Positions 9,038-18,055 of a stretch of 64,000 nt of DNA are shown in pieces (the first letter of the stretch is position 1; each line of letters opens with the position of its first letter). The notes under the pieces were generated by a model that was not told the DNA's origin, did no database searches, and saw only the letters and a list, made by a program, of their open reading frames with translations. The stretch lies in contig JAFADI010000095.1 of NCBI GenBank assembly GCA_023424965.1, positions 1 through 64,000 on the forward strand, read 5' to 3'. The stretch comes from Bacillota bacterium. GTDB lineage: Bacteria > Bacillota > Clostridia > Acetivibrionales > JAFADI01. Both the position numbers and the translations under genes were made by a program.

Positions 9038-9607
9038 ATGGAGGTATGGCTTATTTTACGAGTTATCTCCGGAACAGCAAAAGGTCATAAGCTAAAAACT
9101 CCAAAGGGGAACAGTACAAGACCTACGACGGATAGAGTGAAGGAATCGCTTTTCAATATTATCGCGGGCCTGCTTCCCGGAGCCCAGGTGCTGGATTTGT
9201 TTGCAGGCACGGGGAATCTGGGCATTGAGGCCTTGAGCAGAGGAGCGGCACATGCCGTTTTTGCGGACAAGAGTACGGAGTGTGCGGGGATCATCCGTGA
9301 CAACCTGAACCATACCCGATTGAACGAGAAAGCCTCGGTACATGTGGGAGATGCGGCTGCCATTCTGAGCAGACTAAAGGCGGAAGGAAAGAAATTCGAT
9401 ATTGTTTTTCTTGATCCTCCTTACAGCAGAAACATGGCCAAGGAAGCCCTGGACCACTTATTTGAACTTGACCTGATCAATGAAGACGGCATTGTAATCG
9501 CAGAGCGGGACAAAAATGACCAACTACCTGAGAATGTAGGCCATTTGAGCCTTGTGAGGACCCAAAAATATGGAGATACTTCCGTTTCATTCTACAGAAA
9601 AGTTTAA
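9038..9607 (+). CDS. rsmD: 16S rRNA (guanine966-N2)-methyltransferase
   Basis: Methylates G966 of 16S rRNA with S-adenosylmethionine. Conserved RVISGTAKG near the N-terminus, the RPTTDRVKESLFNI block, the SAM loop VLDLFAGTGNLGIEALSRGA and the catalytic FLDPPY are all present. The start is uncertain. The ATG at 9038 has no ribosome site. GGAGGT lies at 9040-9045, ideally spaced for an ATT codon at 9053 that would give the family-typical start LRVISGTA. No ATG, GTG or TTG exists there in frame. It is followed by coaD, as in Bacillus ylbH-ylbI. Confidence 0.93.
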   Translation: MEVWLILRVISGTAKGHKLKTPKGNSTRPTTDRVKESLFNIIAGLLPGAQVLDLFAGTGNLGIEALSRGAAHAVFADKSTECAGIIRDNLNHTRLNEKASVHVGDAAAILSRLKAEGKKFDIVFLDPPYSRNMAKEALDHLFELDLINEDGIVIAERDKNDQLPENVGHLSLVRTQKYGDTSVSFYRKV

Positions 9608-9638
9608 AAATACCATTGATAAAGAAGGAAATGATAAG

Positions 9639-10172
9639 TTGAAAATATGCGTATATCCGGGAAGCTTCGATCCCGTCACAAACGGACACATGGATATTAT
9701 CGAAAGAGCTGCAAGGCTATGTGACAGGGTTATCGTGGCAGTACTGGTCAATAATAGCAAGAATCCGGTATTCACCCTGGAGGAACGGGTGGATTTATTG
9801 AAGCGGGCGCTGGGGAACAGGCCCGATGTTCAGATCGAAAGCTTTTCAGGACTCCTGGTAGATTTCATGAAGAAAAAGAATGCCACGGCCATCATTAAAG
9901 GACTCAGAGCCGTATCGGATTTTGAGTACGAGTTTCAGATGGCCCTGCTGAACAAAAACCTTAGCCCGGATATTGAAACGCTGTTCATGATGACAAGTAT
10001 CAATTACTCCTATTTAAGTTCCAGCGCCGTAAGGGAGCTTGCCAAAAACGGCGGGAATATAGACGGCCTTGTGCCGGACTGTATTAAGGAAGCCATACAA
10101 AAAAAATTTGAGACAGTTGTGTCGGAAATGGAGATAAAGGATGGAAATTCTGGCTATTCTGGAAACCCTTGA
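9639..10172 (+). CDS. coaD: Phosphopantetheine adenylyltransferase
   Basis: Fourth step of coenzyme A synthesis, joining AMP from ATP to 4'-phosphopantetheine. KICVYPGSFDPVTNGHMDII holds the T/HxGH nucleotidyltransferase signature (TNGH). The conserved IIKGLRAVSDFEYEFQM and the C-terminal SYLSSSAVRE follow. The start is TTG at 9639, 9 bases after GAAGGA; an ATG at 9570 would add 23 residues overlapping rsmD. It is slightly longer than usual at the C-terminus, and its last 32 bases overlap the next gene. Confidence 0.95.
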   Translation: MKICVYPGSFDPVTNGHMDIIERAARLCDRVIVAVLVNNSKNPVFTLEERVDLLKRALGNRPDVQIESFSGLLVDFMKKKNATAIIKGLRAVSDFEYEFQMALLNKNLSPDIETLFMMTSINYSYLSSSAVRELAKNGGNIDGLVPDCIKEAIQKKFETVVSEMEIKDGNSGYSGNP

Positions 10173-10578
10173 GGATGTTGTGGAAAAGGGTGTAAGTGTG
10201 CCTTTTTCCGGAAAATGCATGGTTGATAAAGAAGAAATTCTGGAGATCATAAAGGAGATAAGGCTGAAGCTGCCCGATGACATAAAACAGGCGAAATGGG
10301 TTAAGGAAGAAAGGCAGAGAATACTCCTGGAAGCCCAGAAGGAAGCCAACAACATAATTAAAGATGCGGAAAACAGGATTTCCTCCCTGGTGGACGAGCA
10401 TGAGATCACCAAAAAGGCTTACGAGCAGGCCAACGAAATTGTCTCCAACGCGCAGAAAAACGCCCGGGATATAAGGCTTGGAACGAGGGAGTATGCCGAC
10501 AGTGTCTTAAATAAAGTGGAAGAAATCCTTAAGGACACGCTTGAAGTCATTCAGGCAAATAGAGACGAATTGAAATAA
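10141..10578 (+). CDS. Coiled-coil protein, ATP synthase b-subunit/DivIVA-like, downstream of coaD
   Basis: A 145-residue soluble, highly charged protein. After an N-terminal VDKEEILEIIKEIRLKLP segment it is one long helix with the repeating pattern RILLEAQKEANNIIKDAEN, typical of b-subunit-like or DivIVA-like stalks. I know it only as a protein commonly found after coaD in clostridia; its function is unknown. It overlaps coaD by 32 bases, and GGAG lies 6 bases before the ATG, so translational coupling is likely. Its stop is 1 base from the end of the convergent ylbJ. Confidence 0.75.
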   Translation: MEILAILETLEDVVEKGVSVPFSGKCMVDKEEILEIIKEIRLKLPDDIKQAKWVKEERQRILLEAQKEANNIIKDAENRISSLVDEHEITKKAYEQANEIVSNAQKNARDIRLGTREYADSVLNKVEEILKDTLEVIQANRDELK

Positions 10579-10579
10579 T

Positions 10580-11860
10580 TCAGGACCTGCGGGCTTGGGT
10601 CCGCCCAATGCGCAGCCATAGGAGCGCTACCCCCGTACAGACAAGCAGCAAGGAGATACACAGGAGCAGGTTTTTTCCCGACAAAATTACATAGTCCCCC
10701 CATTTCATCAGTGCAGGGGTTGAAAATTGGTTAAAGGCCGGTTTGTAATCGAAAGAGAGCAAGCCGGCTGTTTTAATGCCCACAAAGGTATATAGGCCCG
10801 CTACGGCTCCCTGCAGGAATTTGCCCGCCAGATAGGGCTTTATGCTTATGTCCGTTTTGCTTATAATGCTGTAAACCTGCGAGTGGACGGAGAGACCGGC
10901 CCAGCCGATGACCATGCTGACCGCCGTCAGCCTTGATCCCAGCTCGGCGTTTGCTCCGCAGGCCATGCTTGCACCGGTGGTGATTTCAAAAAAACCGCTG
11001 ATCAACGGTGTAATGAGCTCATGTCCCACACCCATGGGAGCCAATGCCAGGGCGGCAGCGCCGGAAAGAAAATCGATAAGGCCCATTTTGAGCAGAAGGT
11101 TTATAATCACCGAAAACAATATGATAAAGCCTCCGATGGACAGCAGGGTGGCAATGGAATTTTTTACTGCGTCGCCTAAAACGCCGCCGATGTTGGAAGT
11201 GAGATTTTTTCTCATGGCTGCCAGCTCTTTTCTGAATCTTGGCAGGAGGTTGTGATAATTTGCAGGAGTTCCCCGACTGTTTCTTTTATAGAACCGGAAA
11301 ACCAATCCCACGGTGATGCAGGCAAGGATATGGCAGACCAAAAGGAATATCCCCATTTCAGGCTTTCCCAGCATTCCCACCGACACGGCTCCCGCAATGA
11401 AAAGGGGCCCGGAGTTGTTGGTGAAGGCAAGGAGCCGCTCGGCCTCCACTCGGGTTAAAAGCTTTTCATCCCGCATGGCCGCAGTAATTTTTGCGCCTAC
11501 AGGATAGCCGCTGGTGATGCCCATGGCGAAGGCGAAGGAACCGCAGCCGGGAACGTTGAACAGGGGCCGCATGACGGGTTCAAGCAGAACTCCGATGACT
11601 CTGGTAAAGCCGGTCATGCTGAGGATTTCCGAAGCGACAAAGAAGGGAAAGAGGGAGGGGAACACCACGTCAAACCAGAGAGAAAGGCCTTTTCTGGCCG
11701 AGCTCACGGCTGTCTCCGAGAACAGGATGAGGCATAGGATAAAAAGGGAGATCAAAAGGGGAAGTACCAGCTTCCTCAAATAAAGGACGCAGGATTTCTT
11801 CCGGAGCATGAAAAACAAAAAGATAGCGATACCAACGGTGAGCACAATAAAAGTGAGCAT
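10580..11860 (-). CDS. ylbJ: Sporulation integral membrane protein YlbJ
   Basis: A 426-residue polytopic membrane protein of the nucleoside-recognition (gate) domain family, required for spore cortex formation in Bacillus. Hydrophobic segments run almost throughout. Conserved LSLWFDVVFPSLFPFFVASE, GITSGYPVGAKITA and TNNSGPLFIAGAV are visible. In Bacillus ylbJ is also beside ylbI (coaD). Here it is convergent to the coaD operon, with a 1-base gap to the coiled-coil gene and no obvious terminator between them. Confidence 0.9.
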   Translation of the reverse strand: MLTFIVLTVGIAIFLFFMLRKKSCVLYLRKLVLPLLISLFILCLILFSETAVSSARKGLSLWFDVVFPSLFPFFVASEILSMTGFTRVIGVLLEPVMRPLFNVPGCGSFAFAMGITSGYPVGAKITAAMRDEKLLTRVEAERLLAFTNNSGPLFIAGAVSVGMLGKPEMGIFLLVCHILACITVGLVFRFYKRNSRGTPANYHNLLPRFRKELAAMRKNLTSNIGGVLGDAVKNSIATLLSIGGFIILFSVIINLLLKMGLIDFLSGAAALALAPMGVGHELITPLISGFFEITTGASMACGANAELGSRLTAVSMVIGWAGLSVHSQVYSIISKTDISIKPYLAGKFLQGAVAGLYTFVGIKTAGLLSFDYKPAFNQFSTPALMKWGDYVILSGKNLLLCISLLLVCTGVALLWLRIGRTQARRS

Positions 11861-11939
11861 GAGCCGTCCCTGAAATATGTTTCTAAAAGCATTCTATTGT
11901 ATGCCGCCTCCAAATATGCCTTTCATTTTTTCTGTCAAC

Positions 11940-11955
11940 GGGGACGTTTCTTAAG
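11940..11955 (+). repeat. REP-like repeat, upstream copy
   Basis: GGGGACGTTTCTTAAG. The same core returns in inverted orientation at 13043-13055 and 13097-13111, bracketing the transposase gene. Confidence 0.7.
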
Positions 11956-12012
11956 AAATTCAGGAAATAACAGCCTCTGCTGGACAGTGCAAAGGACATT
12001 TGTAGGAAATAA

Positions 12013-12041
12013 TTTACATTGAGCTGAGCCTGCCATAGAAT
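12013..12041 (+). promoter_or_regulatory. Probable SigA promoter of the REP-type transposase
   Basis: TTTACA, 17 bases, TAGAAT, ending 34 bases before the ATG, which has an AGGGAGGG ribosome site. Confidence 0.5.
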
Positions 12042-12075
12042 AAGGAATTATATTCGAGTTAGGGAGGGAAAGTTT

Positions 12076-13005
12076 ATGCCGAGAACGGCCAGAGTCAAGG
12101 CACCAGGATACATTTACCACATTATGTGCCGGAGTATAAGCGAAGTACTGCTTTTCAGGGATGGAGACGACAAAAATTATTATCTTGATCTTTTACACAA
12201 ATATAAAGAAAAATACCATTGCGGGGTTTACGGCTACTGCATCATGGACAACCATCTGCATCTGCAGCTTGATCCCCGGGGCTTCGATCTGTCACGTTTT
12301 ATGCACAGCCTGAATGTGGCCTACGTCATATACTACAACCGCAAATACAACCGCCGTGGGCATGTGTTCCAGAACCGCTATGAAAGCCGTGTCATAAGCT
12401 CAGATAGTTACGCTCTTGCGGTGTCCGCCTATATACACAACAACCCGAAGGATGTGGAAGGATACGGGGACAAGCCTTATGCTTATCCGTTTTCATCCAT
12501 GGGCTTTTATCTGGGACTCAGAGAAGACTACCGCAAACTGGTGGATACAAAATTTGTACTGGAACTGCTTAACATAGAAGACAAAAGGAAGGCCGCAAAA
12601 AGGTATGCGGAATTTGCCACAAGACATCTTAATACGGAAAATGTCAAGAGCATAATGAAATGTCTGGAGCACACGCGGAACAACATAACCCACGATGAAC
12701 GGAAAATACTTATAAGAGAAGCAAAGCCGGGACAGGTGGCGGAATATCTGGCGGAAAAGCTGGGCTTGCCTTCACTGGAATTCCTGCAGTTGAAATACCG
12801 CAGGAAGGCAAGCAAAGCGCGGGCATTTCTGGCATTTGTCCAGAGATCCCTGTGTGGGGGAGGATACAAGGAACTGTGCGCTAGCATCGGAAACATGTCA
12901 ATGGCGGGTATTGCAAGACTTTGCCGTGAGGGCTTCAGACTTTATATGGAGGAACAAAAGTACAGGGTGCTTTTTACGGAGGTGGCAAACCTGTGTAAAT
13001 GCTAG
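12076..13005 (+). CDS. REP-associated tyrosine transposase (Y1/IS200-like, RAYT)
   Basis: A 309-residue single-domain HUH nuclease of the type that processes REP palindromes. The N-terminal half has the Y1 transposase pattern: ARVKAPGYIYHIMCRS, the metal-binding YCIMDNHLHLQL and HVFQNRYESRVI. The catalytic-tyrosine helix AVSAYIHNNP follows, then YPFSS. The last 90 residues are helical with a DnaA-like arrangement (KARAFLAFVQR, then YKELCASIGNMSMAGIARLCREG) that may bind DNA. The gene is intact and flanked by three copies of a GGGACGTTTCTT motif, as expected of a domesticated RAYT. No IS ends or second orfB-type gene are seen. Confidence 0.88.
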   Translation: MPRTARVKAPGYIYHIMCRSISEVLLFRDGDDKNYYLDLLHKYKEKYHCGVYGYCIMDNHLHLQLDPRGFDLSRFMHSLNVAYVIYYNRKYNRRGHVFQNRYESRVISSDSYALAVSAYIHNNPKDVEGYGDKPYAYPFSSMGFYLGLREDYRKLVDTKFVLELLNIEDKRKAAKRYAEFATRHLNTENVKSIMKCLEHTRNNITHDERKILIREAKPGQVAEYLAEKLGLPSLEFLQLKYRRKASKARAFLAFVQRSLCGGGYKELCASIGNMSMAGIARLCREGFRLYMEEQKYRVLFTEVANLCKC

Positions 13006-13042
13006 GATTTAAGGAACGAATTGTGGATAACTGACAAATATC

Positions 13043-13055
13043 AAGAAACGTCCCC
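13043..13055 (-). repeat. REP-like repeat, first downstream copy
   Basis: AAGAAACGTCCCC on the plus strand, the exact reverse complement of GGGGACGTTTCTT at 11940. Confidence 0.7.
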
Positions 13056-13096
13056 GACAAAGAATATTTTTCCCGATACGGCAAATCTCCGCAAAA

Positions 13097-13111
13097 CTTA
13101 AGAAACGTCCC
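13097..13111 (-). repeat. REP-like repeat, second downstream copy
   Basis: CTTAAGAAACGTCCC on the plus strand. It shares 15 bases with the reverse complement of the upstream copy, including the CTTAAG palindrome. Confidence 0.7.
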
Positions 13112-13122
13112 TTAAAGAAATA

Positions 13123-13152
13123 TTGTAAAAAAATGTATTTATATGATATAAT
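13123..13152 (+). promoter_or_regulatory. SigA promoter of dprA
   Basis: TTGTAA, 18 bases, TATAAT with an extended -10 (TGA before TATAAT). It begins 12 bases after the last REP-like copy. Confidence 0.65.
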
Positions 13153-13202
13153 TAGCAGGCCAATCCGGTTGGTGAAACAGGTGTTAAAAGGAGATTTTCC
13201 AT

Positions 13203-14345
13203 ATGGGATATGATTACAAGTACTGGGTCTGGCTCAGCACAATACCCAAAATAAGCCCTCTGAAAAGAAGGTTGCTGCTGGAGAAATTAGGAAGCCCCAA
13301 AAACGTCTGGGATGCCGGAGAACTTGATCTTTCAGGCCTTGACTTTTTGTCCCCCGACAGTGTAAAACAACTGAGGAGCACAAAATTCAGGGATGAAGCG
13401 GAAATACATTTTGAGAACCTGTACAAGCACGGTGTAAAGATGACAACGATTGAGGACAAGCTGTATCCTCAACAACTGAAAAACACTTATGATCCTCCCG
13501 TAGTGCTGTTTACAAAAGGAACTTTGCAGGGCGACGAAAAGATGATTGCGGTGGTGGGCTCCAGAAATGCCACGCCCTATGGACTGAAAACGGCGGAAAG
13601 GATATCCTTTGAACTGGCAAAGGCGGGCATTACCATTGTAAGCGGTATGGCAAAGGGCGTGGATTCCCATGCCCACAAAGGCGCTTTGAAGGCTGGAGGA
13701 AGAACCGTTGCGGTGATGGGCTGCGGGCTTGACCGGGCATACCCTCCCGGAAATGAAGGCTTGATGGCGAAGATCATCAATTCCGGTGCGGCCGTCTCCG
13801 AATATGTGACCGGTGTTCCTCCCATGGCACATAATTTTCCTGCCAGGAATAGGATAATCAGCGGGGCTTCCTATGGCGTGGTCATCATTGAGGCCGGTGA
13901 AAAAAGCGGTTCTTTGATAACCGCCGATTTTGCATTGGAGCAGGGACGCGAGGTTTTCGCCGTGCCCGGGAATGTAAACAGCAGTACCAGCGTGGGGACC
14001 AACAAGCTCATCCGTGAAGGTGCCAAAATGGTAACCTGCATTGAAGACATCCTTGAAGAATTAAAAAATTCACTTGGTACAAATACTAGTATTAAAAAAG
14101 TTGATCATAAAAAGCAGCGAATGGAGAATAATGATTTTAAGGGCCTGGATGAAGAGGAAGCCTTGATTTTAAAATCACTGAAAACCGGGCAGCTGCACAT
14201 CGATGCGGTGGCCTTCCGGTGTGGTCTGGCCGTCCAGACGGTGGCATCCCTGCTGCTGATGCTGGAGCTCAAAGGCTTGGTGGAACAGCTTCCGGGCAAG
14301 GTGTTTAAGTATAAAGCTGGAAACAAAAATAAAAATATGCTATAG
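13203..14345 (+). CDS. dprA: DNA processing protein DprA (Smf)
   Basis: Binds incoming single-stranded DNA and loads RecA during transformation. The Rossmann-like core shows AVVGSRNATPYG, SGMAKGVDSHAHKGAL, VMGCGLDRAYPPGN, NFPARNRIISG and SLITADFALEQGREVFAVPG. A C-terminal winged-helix domain lies at about residues 315 to 375. It is 380 residues, the full family length. AAAGGAG lies 8 to 9 bases before the ATG. It is followed by topA, the usual Firmicutes order. Confidence 0.95.
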   Translation: MGYDYKYWVWLSTIPKISPLKRRLLLEKLGSPKNVWDAGELDLSGLDFLSPDSVKQLRSTKFRDEAEIHFENLYKHGVKMTTIEDKLYPQQLKNTYDPPVVLFTKGTLQGDEKMIAVVGSRNATPYGLKTAERISFELAKAGITIVSGMAKGVDSHAHKGALKAGGRTVAVMGCGLDRAYPPGNEGLMAKIINSGAAVSEYVTGVPPMAHNFPARNRIISGASYGVVIIEAGEKSGSLITADFALEQGREVFAVPGNVNSSTSVGTNKLIREGAKMVTCIEDILEELKNSLGTNTSIKKVDHKKQRMENNDFKGLDEEEALILKSLKTGQLHIDAVAFRCGLAVQTVASLLLMLELKGLVEQLPGKVFKYKAGNKNKNML

Positions 14346-14417
14346 CTTTTATTAAAAAATATGTTAATATAGTATGCGATAGGGCATATAAAGACCAATA
14401 TTCGATGGAGGAACGTA

Positions 14418-16496
14418 ATGGCAAATTACCTTGTAATCGTCGAGTCTCCTGCAAAAGCGAAGACGATAGGAAAATTTTTGGGAAAAGGTTATAAAATTGA
14501 AGCATCCATGGGGCATGTCAGAGATCTTCCCAAAAGTCAGATAGGAGTAGACACCGATAAGGATTTTGAGCCCAAGTATATTACCATCAGGGGAAAGGGC
14601 GATTTGATCAACAAGCTAAAAAAAGAAGCAAAAAGCGCCGACAAGGTATACCTTGCAACGGACCCTGACCGTGAGGGAGAAGCGATCTCTTGGCATCTGG
14701 CCAATTTATTGAATATAAATGAAGGCAATAAATGCAGAATAACCTTTAACGAAATTACGAAAAATGCCGTTAAAAATGCCATCAAATCCCCTAGGCAGAT
14801 CGACATGGATTTGGTGGATGCGCAGCAGGCAAGAAGGGTCTTGGACAGGATCGTAGGCTACAAAATAAGCCCCCTGCTATGGAAAAAAGTGAGGAAGGGC
14901 TTGAGCGCCGGCCGTGTGCAGTCGGTGGCCACAAGGCTCATCTGTGACAGGGAGGATGAAATCGAAAAATTCATTCCTGAGGAGTACTGGTCCATCAACG
15001 CCAAGCTGCTTAAACTTTCTTCCAAGGAAAACTTCGATGCCAAATTCTACGGCACCGCTTCAGAAAAAGTGGAGCTTAAGAATGAAGAACAGGTAAACGG
15101 CATCTTAAAAGCGATTGAGAAGAGCAAATATATCGTTCAGAAGGTCAAAAAGGGTGAAAAGAGGAAATCCCCGGCTCCGCCCTTTATAACAAGTACCCTT
15201 CAGCAGGAGGCGGCAAGAAAGCTGGGCTTTACCACCAAGAAGACCATGATGCTGGCCCAGCAGTTGTATGAGGGCTTTGAGGTCAAAGGCTACGGAGCCA
15301 TAGGGCTTGTAACCTATATACGTACCGATTCCACCAGGATATCCTCAGAGGCCCAGCAGGAGACCAGGGAGTATGTGAGGCAAAGGTATGGCGAGAAGTA
15401 TGTACCGGAAGAGGTAAGGGTGTTTAAGAACAAATCCGCCTCCCAGGATGCCCACGAAGCCATAAGGCCTACCTATATCAGTATGGAACCGGATTCCGTA
15501 AAAGAATCCATGACAAACGACCAGTTCAAACTGTACAGGCTCATCTGGTCGAGGTTCGTGGCCAGCCAGATGTCTGCGGCAGTTTATGATACCATTACGG
15601 CGGATATCGAAGCCAACAAGTATATTTTCAAAGCCACGGGATCAAAGATAAAATTCCAGGGATTTATTGCCGTATATGTGGAAGGCAAGGACGACGAGCA
15701 GGAGGATGGCGACTCCTACATTCCCGAACTGGTTGAAGGGGAAGAGGTGGGCCTGAAAAAACTGGAGCCAAAACAGCATTTTACCCAGCCCCCTCCACGG
15801 TATACGGAGGCCACTTTGGTCAAAGCGCTGGAGGAGAAAGGAATCGGCAGGCCCAGTACCTATTCTCCCACGATCACCACCATCCTTGCCAGGGGATATG
15901 TAGATAAGGATAAGAAGTTACTGATCCCTACGGAGCTTGGAAGAATCGTCACCGATATAATGAAGAATCACTTTAAAGATATTGTGGATGTCCAGTTTAC
16001 CGCTCAGCTTGAAAAAACCCTTGATGATGTGGAAGAAGGAGAAAAGCGCTGGGTGGAAGTAATGCAGGATTTTTACGGGCAGTTTGTGGACGTATTGAAG
16101 GATGCGGAGACACAAATCGGCCATGTGGAAATACCCGATGAAGTGACGGATATAAAGTGCGAAAAGTGTGGAAGAAACATGGTTATAAAAATGGGACGGT
16201 ACGGTAAATTCCTTGCCTGTCCCGGATTCCCGGAATGCAGGAATGCACGGCCCATTCTCGAAGAAGCCGGTGTGAACTGTCCCAAATGCGGGGGGAAGGT
16301 CCTCATAAAAAAGACCAAAAAGGGCAGGAGGTACCTGGGCTGTGAAAACAACCCCAAATGCGGTTTTATGACCTGGGATAAACCGGCGGGTGAGAACTGT
16401 CCCAGGTGTGGAAGCTTCATGACGAAGAAGACATCCGGGGGAAAAGCACAGTTGAAATGCAGCAATGAAGAGTGCAACTATATAAAAGAAGAATAG
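14418..16496 (+). CDS. topA: DNA topoisomerase I (type IA)
   Basis: Relaxes negative supercoils through a transient 5'-phosphotyrosine. The Toprim domain opens YLVIVESPAKAKTIGKFLG and carries the acidic DPDREGEAISWH. The catalytic tyrosine is residue 300 in GLVTYIRTDSTR. After the core come three C-terminal zinc ribbons, each with two CxxC-type pairs (CEKCG, CPKCG, CPRCG). At 692 residues it is normal length. GGAGG lies 6 bases before the ATG. Confidence 0.97.
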   Translation: MANYLVIVESPAKAKTIGKFLGKGYKIEASMGHVRDLPKSQIGVDTDKDFEPKYITIRGKGDLINKLKKEAKSADKVYLATDPDREGEAISWHLANLLNINEGNKCRITFNEITKNAVKNAIKSPRQIDMDLVDAQQARRVLDRIVGYKISPLLWKKVRKGLSAGRVQSVATRLICDREDEIEKFIPEEYWSINAKLLKLSSKENFDAKFYGTASEKVELKNEEQVNGILKAIEKSKYIVQKVKKGEKRKSPAPPFITSTLQQEAARKLGFTTKKTMMLAQQLYEGFEVKGYGAIGLVTYIRTDSTRISSEAQQETREYVRQRYGEKYVPEEVRVFKNKSASQDAHEAIRPTYISMEPDSVKESMTNDQFKLYRLIWSRFVASQMSAAVYDTITADIEANKYIFKATGSKIKFQGFIAVYVEGKDDEQEDGDSYIPELVEGEEVGLKKLEPKQHFTQPPPRYTEATLVKALEEKGIGRPSTYSPTITTILARGYVDKDKKLLIPTELGRIVTDIMKNHFKDIVDVQFTAQLEKTLDDVEEGEKRWVEVMQDFYGQFVDVLKDAETQIGHVEIPDEVTDIKCEKCGRNMVIKMGRYGKFLACPGFPECRNARPILEEAGVNCPKCGGKVLIKKTKKGRRYLGCENNPKCGFMTWDKPAGENCPRCGSFMTKKTSGGKAQLKCSNEECNYIKEE

Positions 16497-16505
16497 AAGT
16501 GTTGT

Positions 16506-16528
16506 GAGGTATCCCGGAAGGATACCTC
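16506..16528 (+). terminator. Hairpin after topA
   Basis: Nine perfect base pairs (16506-16514 with 16520-16528) around CGGAA, ten bases after the topA stop. Only a weak T-rich tail follows, so it may attenuate rather than stop transcription into trmFO. Confidence 0.5.
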
Positions 16529-16564
16529 CTTCACATTTTAGGCCATTTGCGGAGGATGAAAAGG

Positions 16565-17896
16565 ATGAAGGAATACATAAATGTGATCGGTGCAGGTCTG
16601 GCAGGCTGTGAAGCAGCCTGGCAGCTTGCGAAAAGGGGTATAAAGGTGAGGCTGTTTGAGATGAAGCCCAAGCGCTATTCACCGGCACACCACCTTGACA
16701 CTTTTGCCGAACTGGTTTGCAGCAATTCACTGCGTTCGGACCAGGTGGAAAATGCGGTAGGCCTGCTGAAGGAGGAAATGAGGCTGCTGGACTCCATCAT
16801 CATGAAATGTGCCGATGAGACCCGGGTTCCGGCGGGGGGAGCCCTGGCGGTGGACAGGACGAAGTTTTCACAGTTGGTGACGGACAGGATCAGCGCAATT
16901 GAAAATATTACGGTAATCCATGAGGAAGTGACGGCACTACCGCCGGAGGAGACTGCCATCGTGGCCTCAGGTCCCCTGACCTCCGATGCCTTGTTTGCCT
17001 CCCTGGCGGAAATAACAGGGGAGGGCTACCTTCACTTTTTTGATGCGGCGGCGCCAATACTGACCTTTGACTCCATCGACATGGCAAAAGCCTTTAAAGC
17101 AGCCCGGTATAACAGGGGGACGGAGGATTACATCAATTGTCCCATGGACCGGGAGCAATACGAACATTTCTGGAAGGAGCTTGTGAATGCCGAGATGGCC
17201 GAGGTGAAAGATTTTGAAAAGGAAGTGCTCTTTGAAGGCTGCATGCCCGTTGAGAGCATGGCCAAAAGAGGAAAGGACACTCTCCGTTTCGGTCCCCTTA
17301 AGCCTGTCGGGCTTATCGACCCCAATACGGGAAAGGAGCCTTATGCCGTGGTGCAGCTGAGGCAGGATAACAAGGAGGGAACACTGTATAATATTGTAGG
17401 TTTTCAGACCCATCTGAAATGGCCGGAGCAAAAGAGGGTATTCGGCCTCATTCCCGGACTGGAACAGGCAGAATTTTTGAGGTATGGGGTGATGCACAGA
17501 AACACCTTTATAAACTCTCCCAGGCTTCTTGATTCAAGCTACAGGATGAAAAAACACCCTCATATTTCCTTTGCGGGACAGATCACCGGTGTGGAGGGAT
17601 ACATCGAATCGGCTTCATCCGGATTGGTTGCCGGCCTGAACACGGCGATGCGGATTTTAGGCAGGGAAGAGGTCAGATTTCCGAGAACGACGGCCATCGG
17701 TGCCCTGAGCAGCTATATATCGGACACTTCCGTAAAGAATTTTCAGCCCATGAATGTGAATTTCGGATTGATGGAAGGTCTGGATGTGAGAATACGGGAC
17801 AAAAGAAAGAAAAATCACGAAATCGCCCAGCGATCTTTGGGTGTCATAAGGGATATAGCCGACAAAATCAGCCTTTCAACACAACATATTGATTAA
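16565..17896 (+). CDS. trmFO: tRNA (uracil54-C5)-methyltransferase, folate/FAD type
   Basis: Makes ribothymidine at position 54 of tRNA using methylene-tetrahydrofolate and FAD. The FAD-binding start INVIGAGLAGCEAAW, FAELVCSNSLRSD, the PVGLIDPNTGKEPYAVVQLRQDN block and FAGQITGVEGYIESASSGL are conserved. The ATG at 16565 lies 9 bases after GGAGG and gives the typical MKEYINVIG start; ATG 16556 abuts the ribosome site. topA-trmFO is the common Firmicutes order. The protein is 443 residues. Confidence 0.96.
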   Translation: MKEYINVIGAGLAGCEAAWQLAKRGIKVRLFEMKPKRYSPAHHLDTFAELVCSNSLRSDQVENAVGLLKEEMRLLDSIIMKCADETRVPAGGALAVDRTKFSQLVTDRISAIENITVIHEEVTALPPEETAIVASGPLTSDALFASLAEITGEGYLHFFDAAAPILTFDSIDMAKAFKAARYNRGTEDYINCPMDREQYEHFWKELVNAEMAEVKDFEKEVLFEGCMPVESMAKRGKDTLRFGPLKPVGLIDPNTGKEPYAVVQLRQDNKEGTLYNIVGFQTHLKWPEQKRVFGLIPGLEQAEFLRYGVMHRNTFINSPRLLDSSYRMKKHPHISFAGQITGVEGYIESASSGLVAGLNTAMRILGREEVRFPRTTAIGALSSYISDTSVKNFQPMNVNFGLMEGLDVRIRDKRKKNHEIAQRSLGVIRDIADKISLSTQHID

Positions 17897-17921
17897 TTTT
17901 TCTGCCAAATACCTCATGTTG

Positions 17922-17950
17922 TTGTATTTTTGGACAAATTATGTTAAGAT
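17922..17950 (+). promoter_or_regulatory. SigA promoter of the flagellar operon
   Basis: TTGTAT, 17 bases, TAAGAT with an extended -10 (TGT). It would give a leader of about 170 bases before flgB. The leader contains a Spo0A-box octamer at 18048 and a SigH-like sequence (AAAGGAAAG, 11 bases, GTCGAAA). Confidence 0.55.
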
Positions 17951-18047
17951 TTATGTGTAATATTGGAATATTATGTAGTCCTGCCCTTAGCTGTTGGCTT
18001 AATTTACAAATTTAATTGCAAAAAATAATAAAGGAAAGTATGGGGTT

Positions 18048-18055
18048 TTGTCGAA
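18048..18055 (+). promoter_or_regulatory. Candidate Spo0A box upstream of flgB
   Basis: TTGTCGAA, an exact match to the Spo0A-box consensus, 73 bases before the flgB start. An 8-mer is expected about twice by chance in this window, so position rather than sequence is the argument. Confidence 0.35.

Noticed and set aside
10908..11255. Antisense frame opposite ylbJ
   Set aside because: Shadow of the ylbJ coding sequence with no ribosome site.
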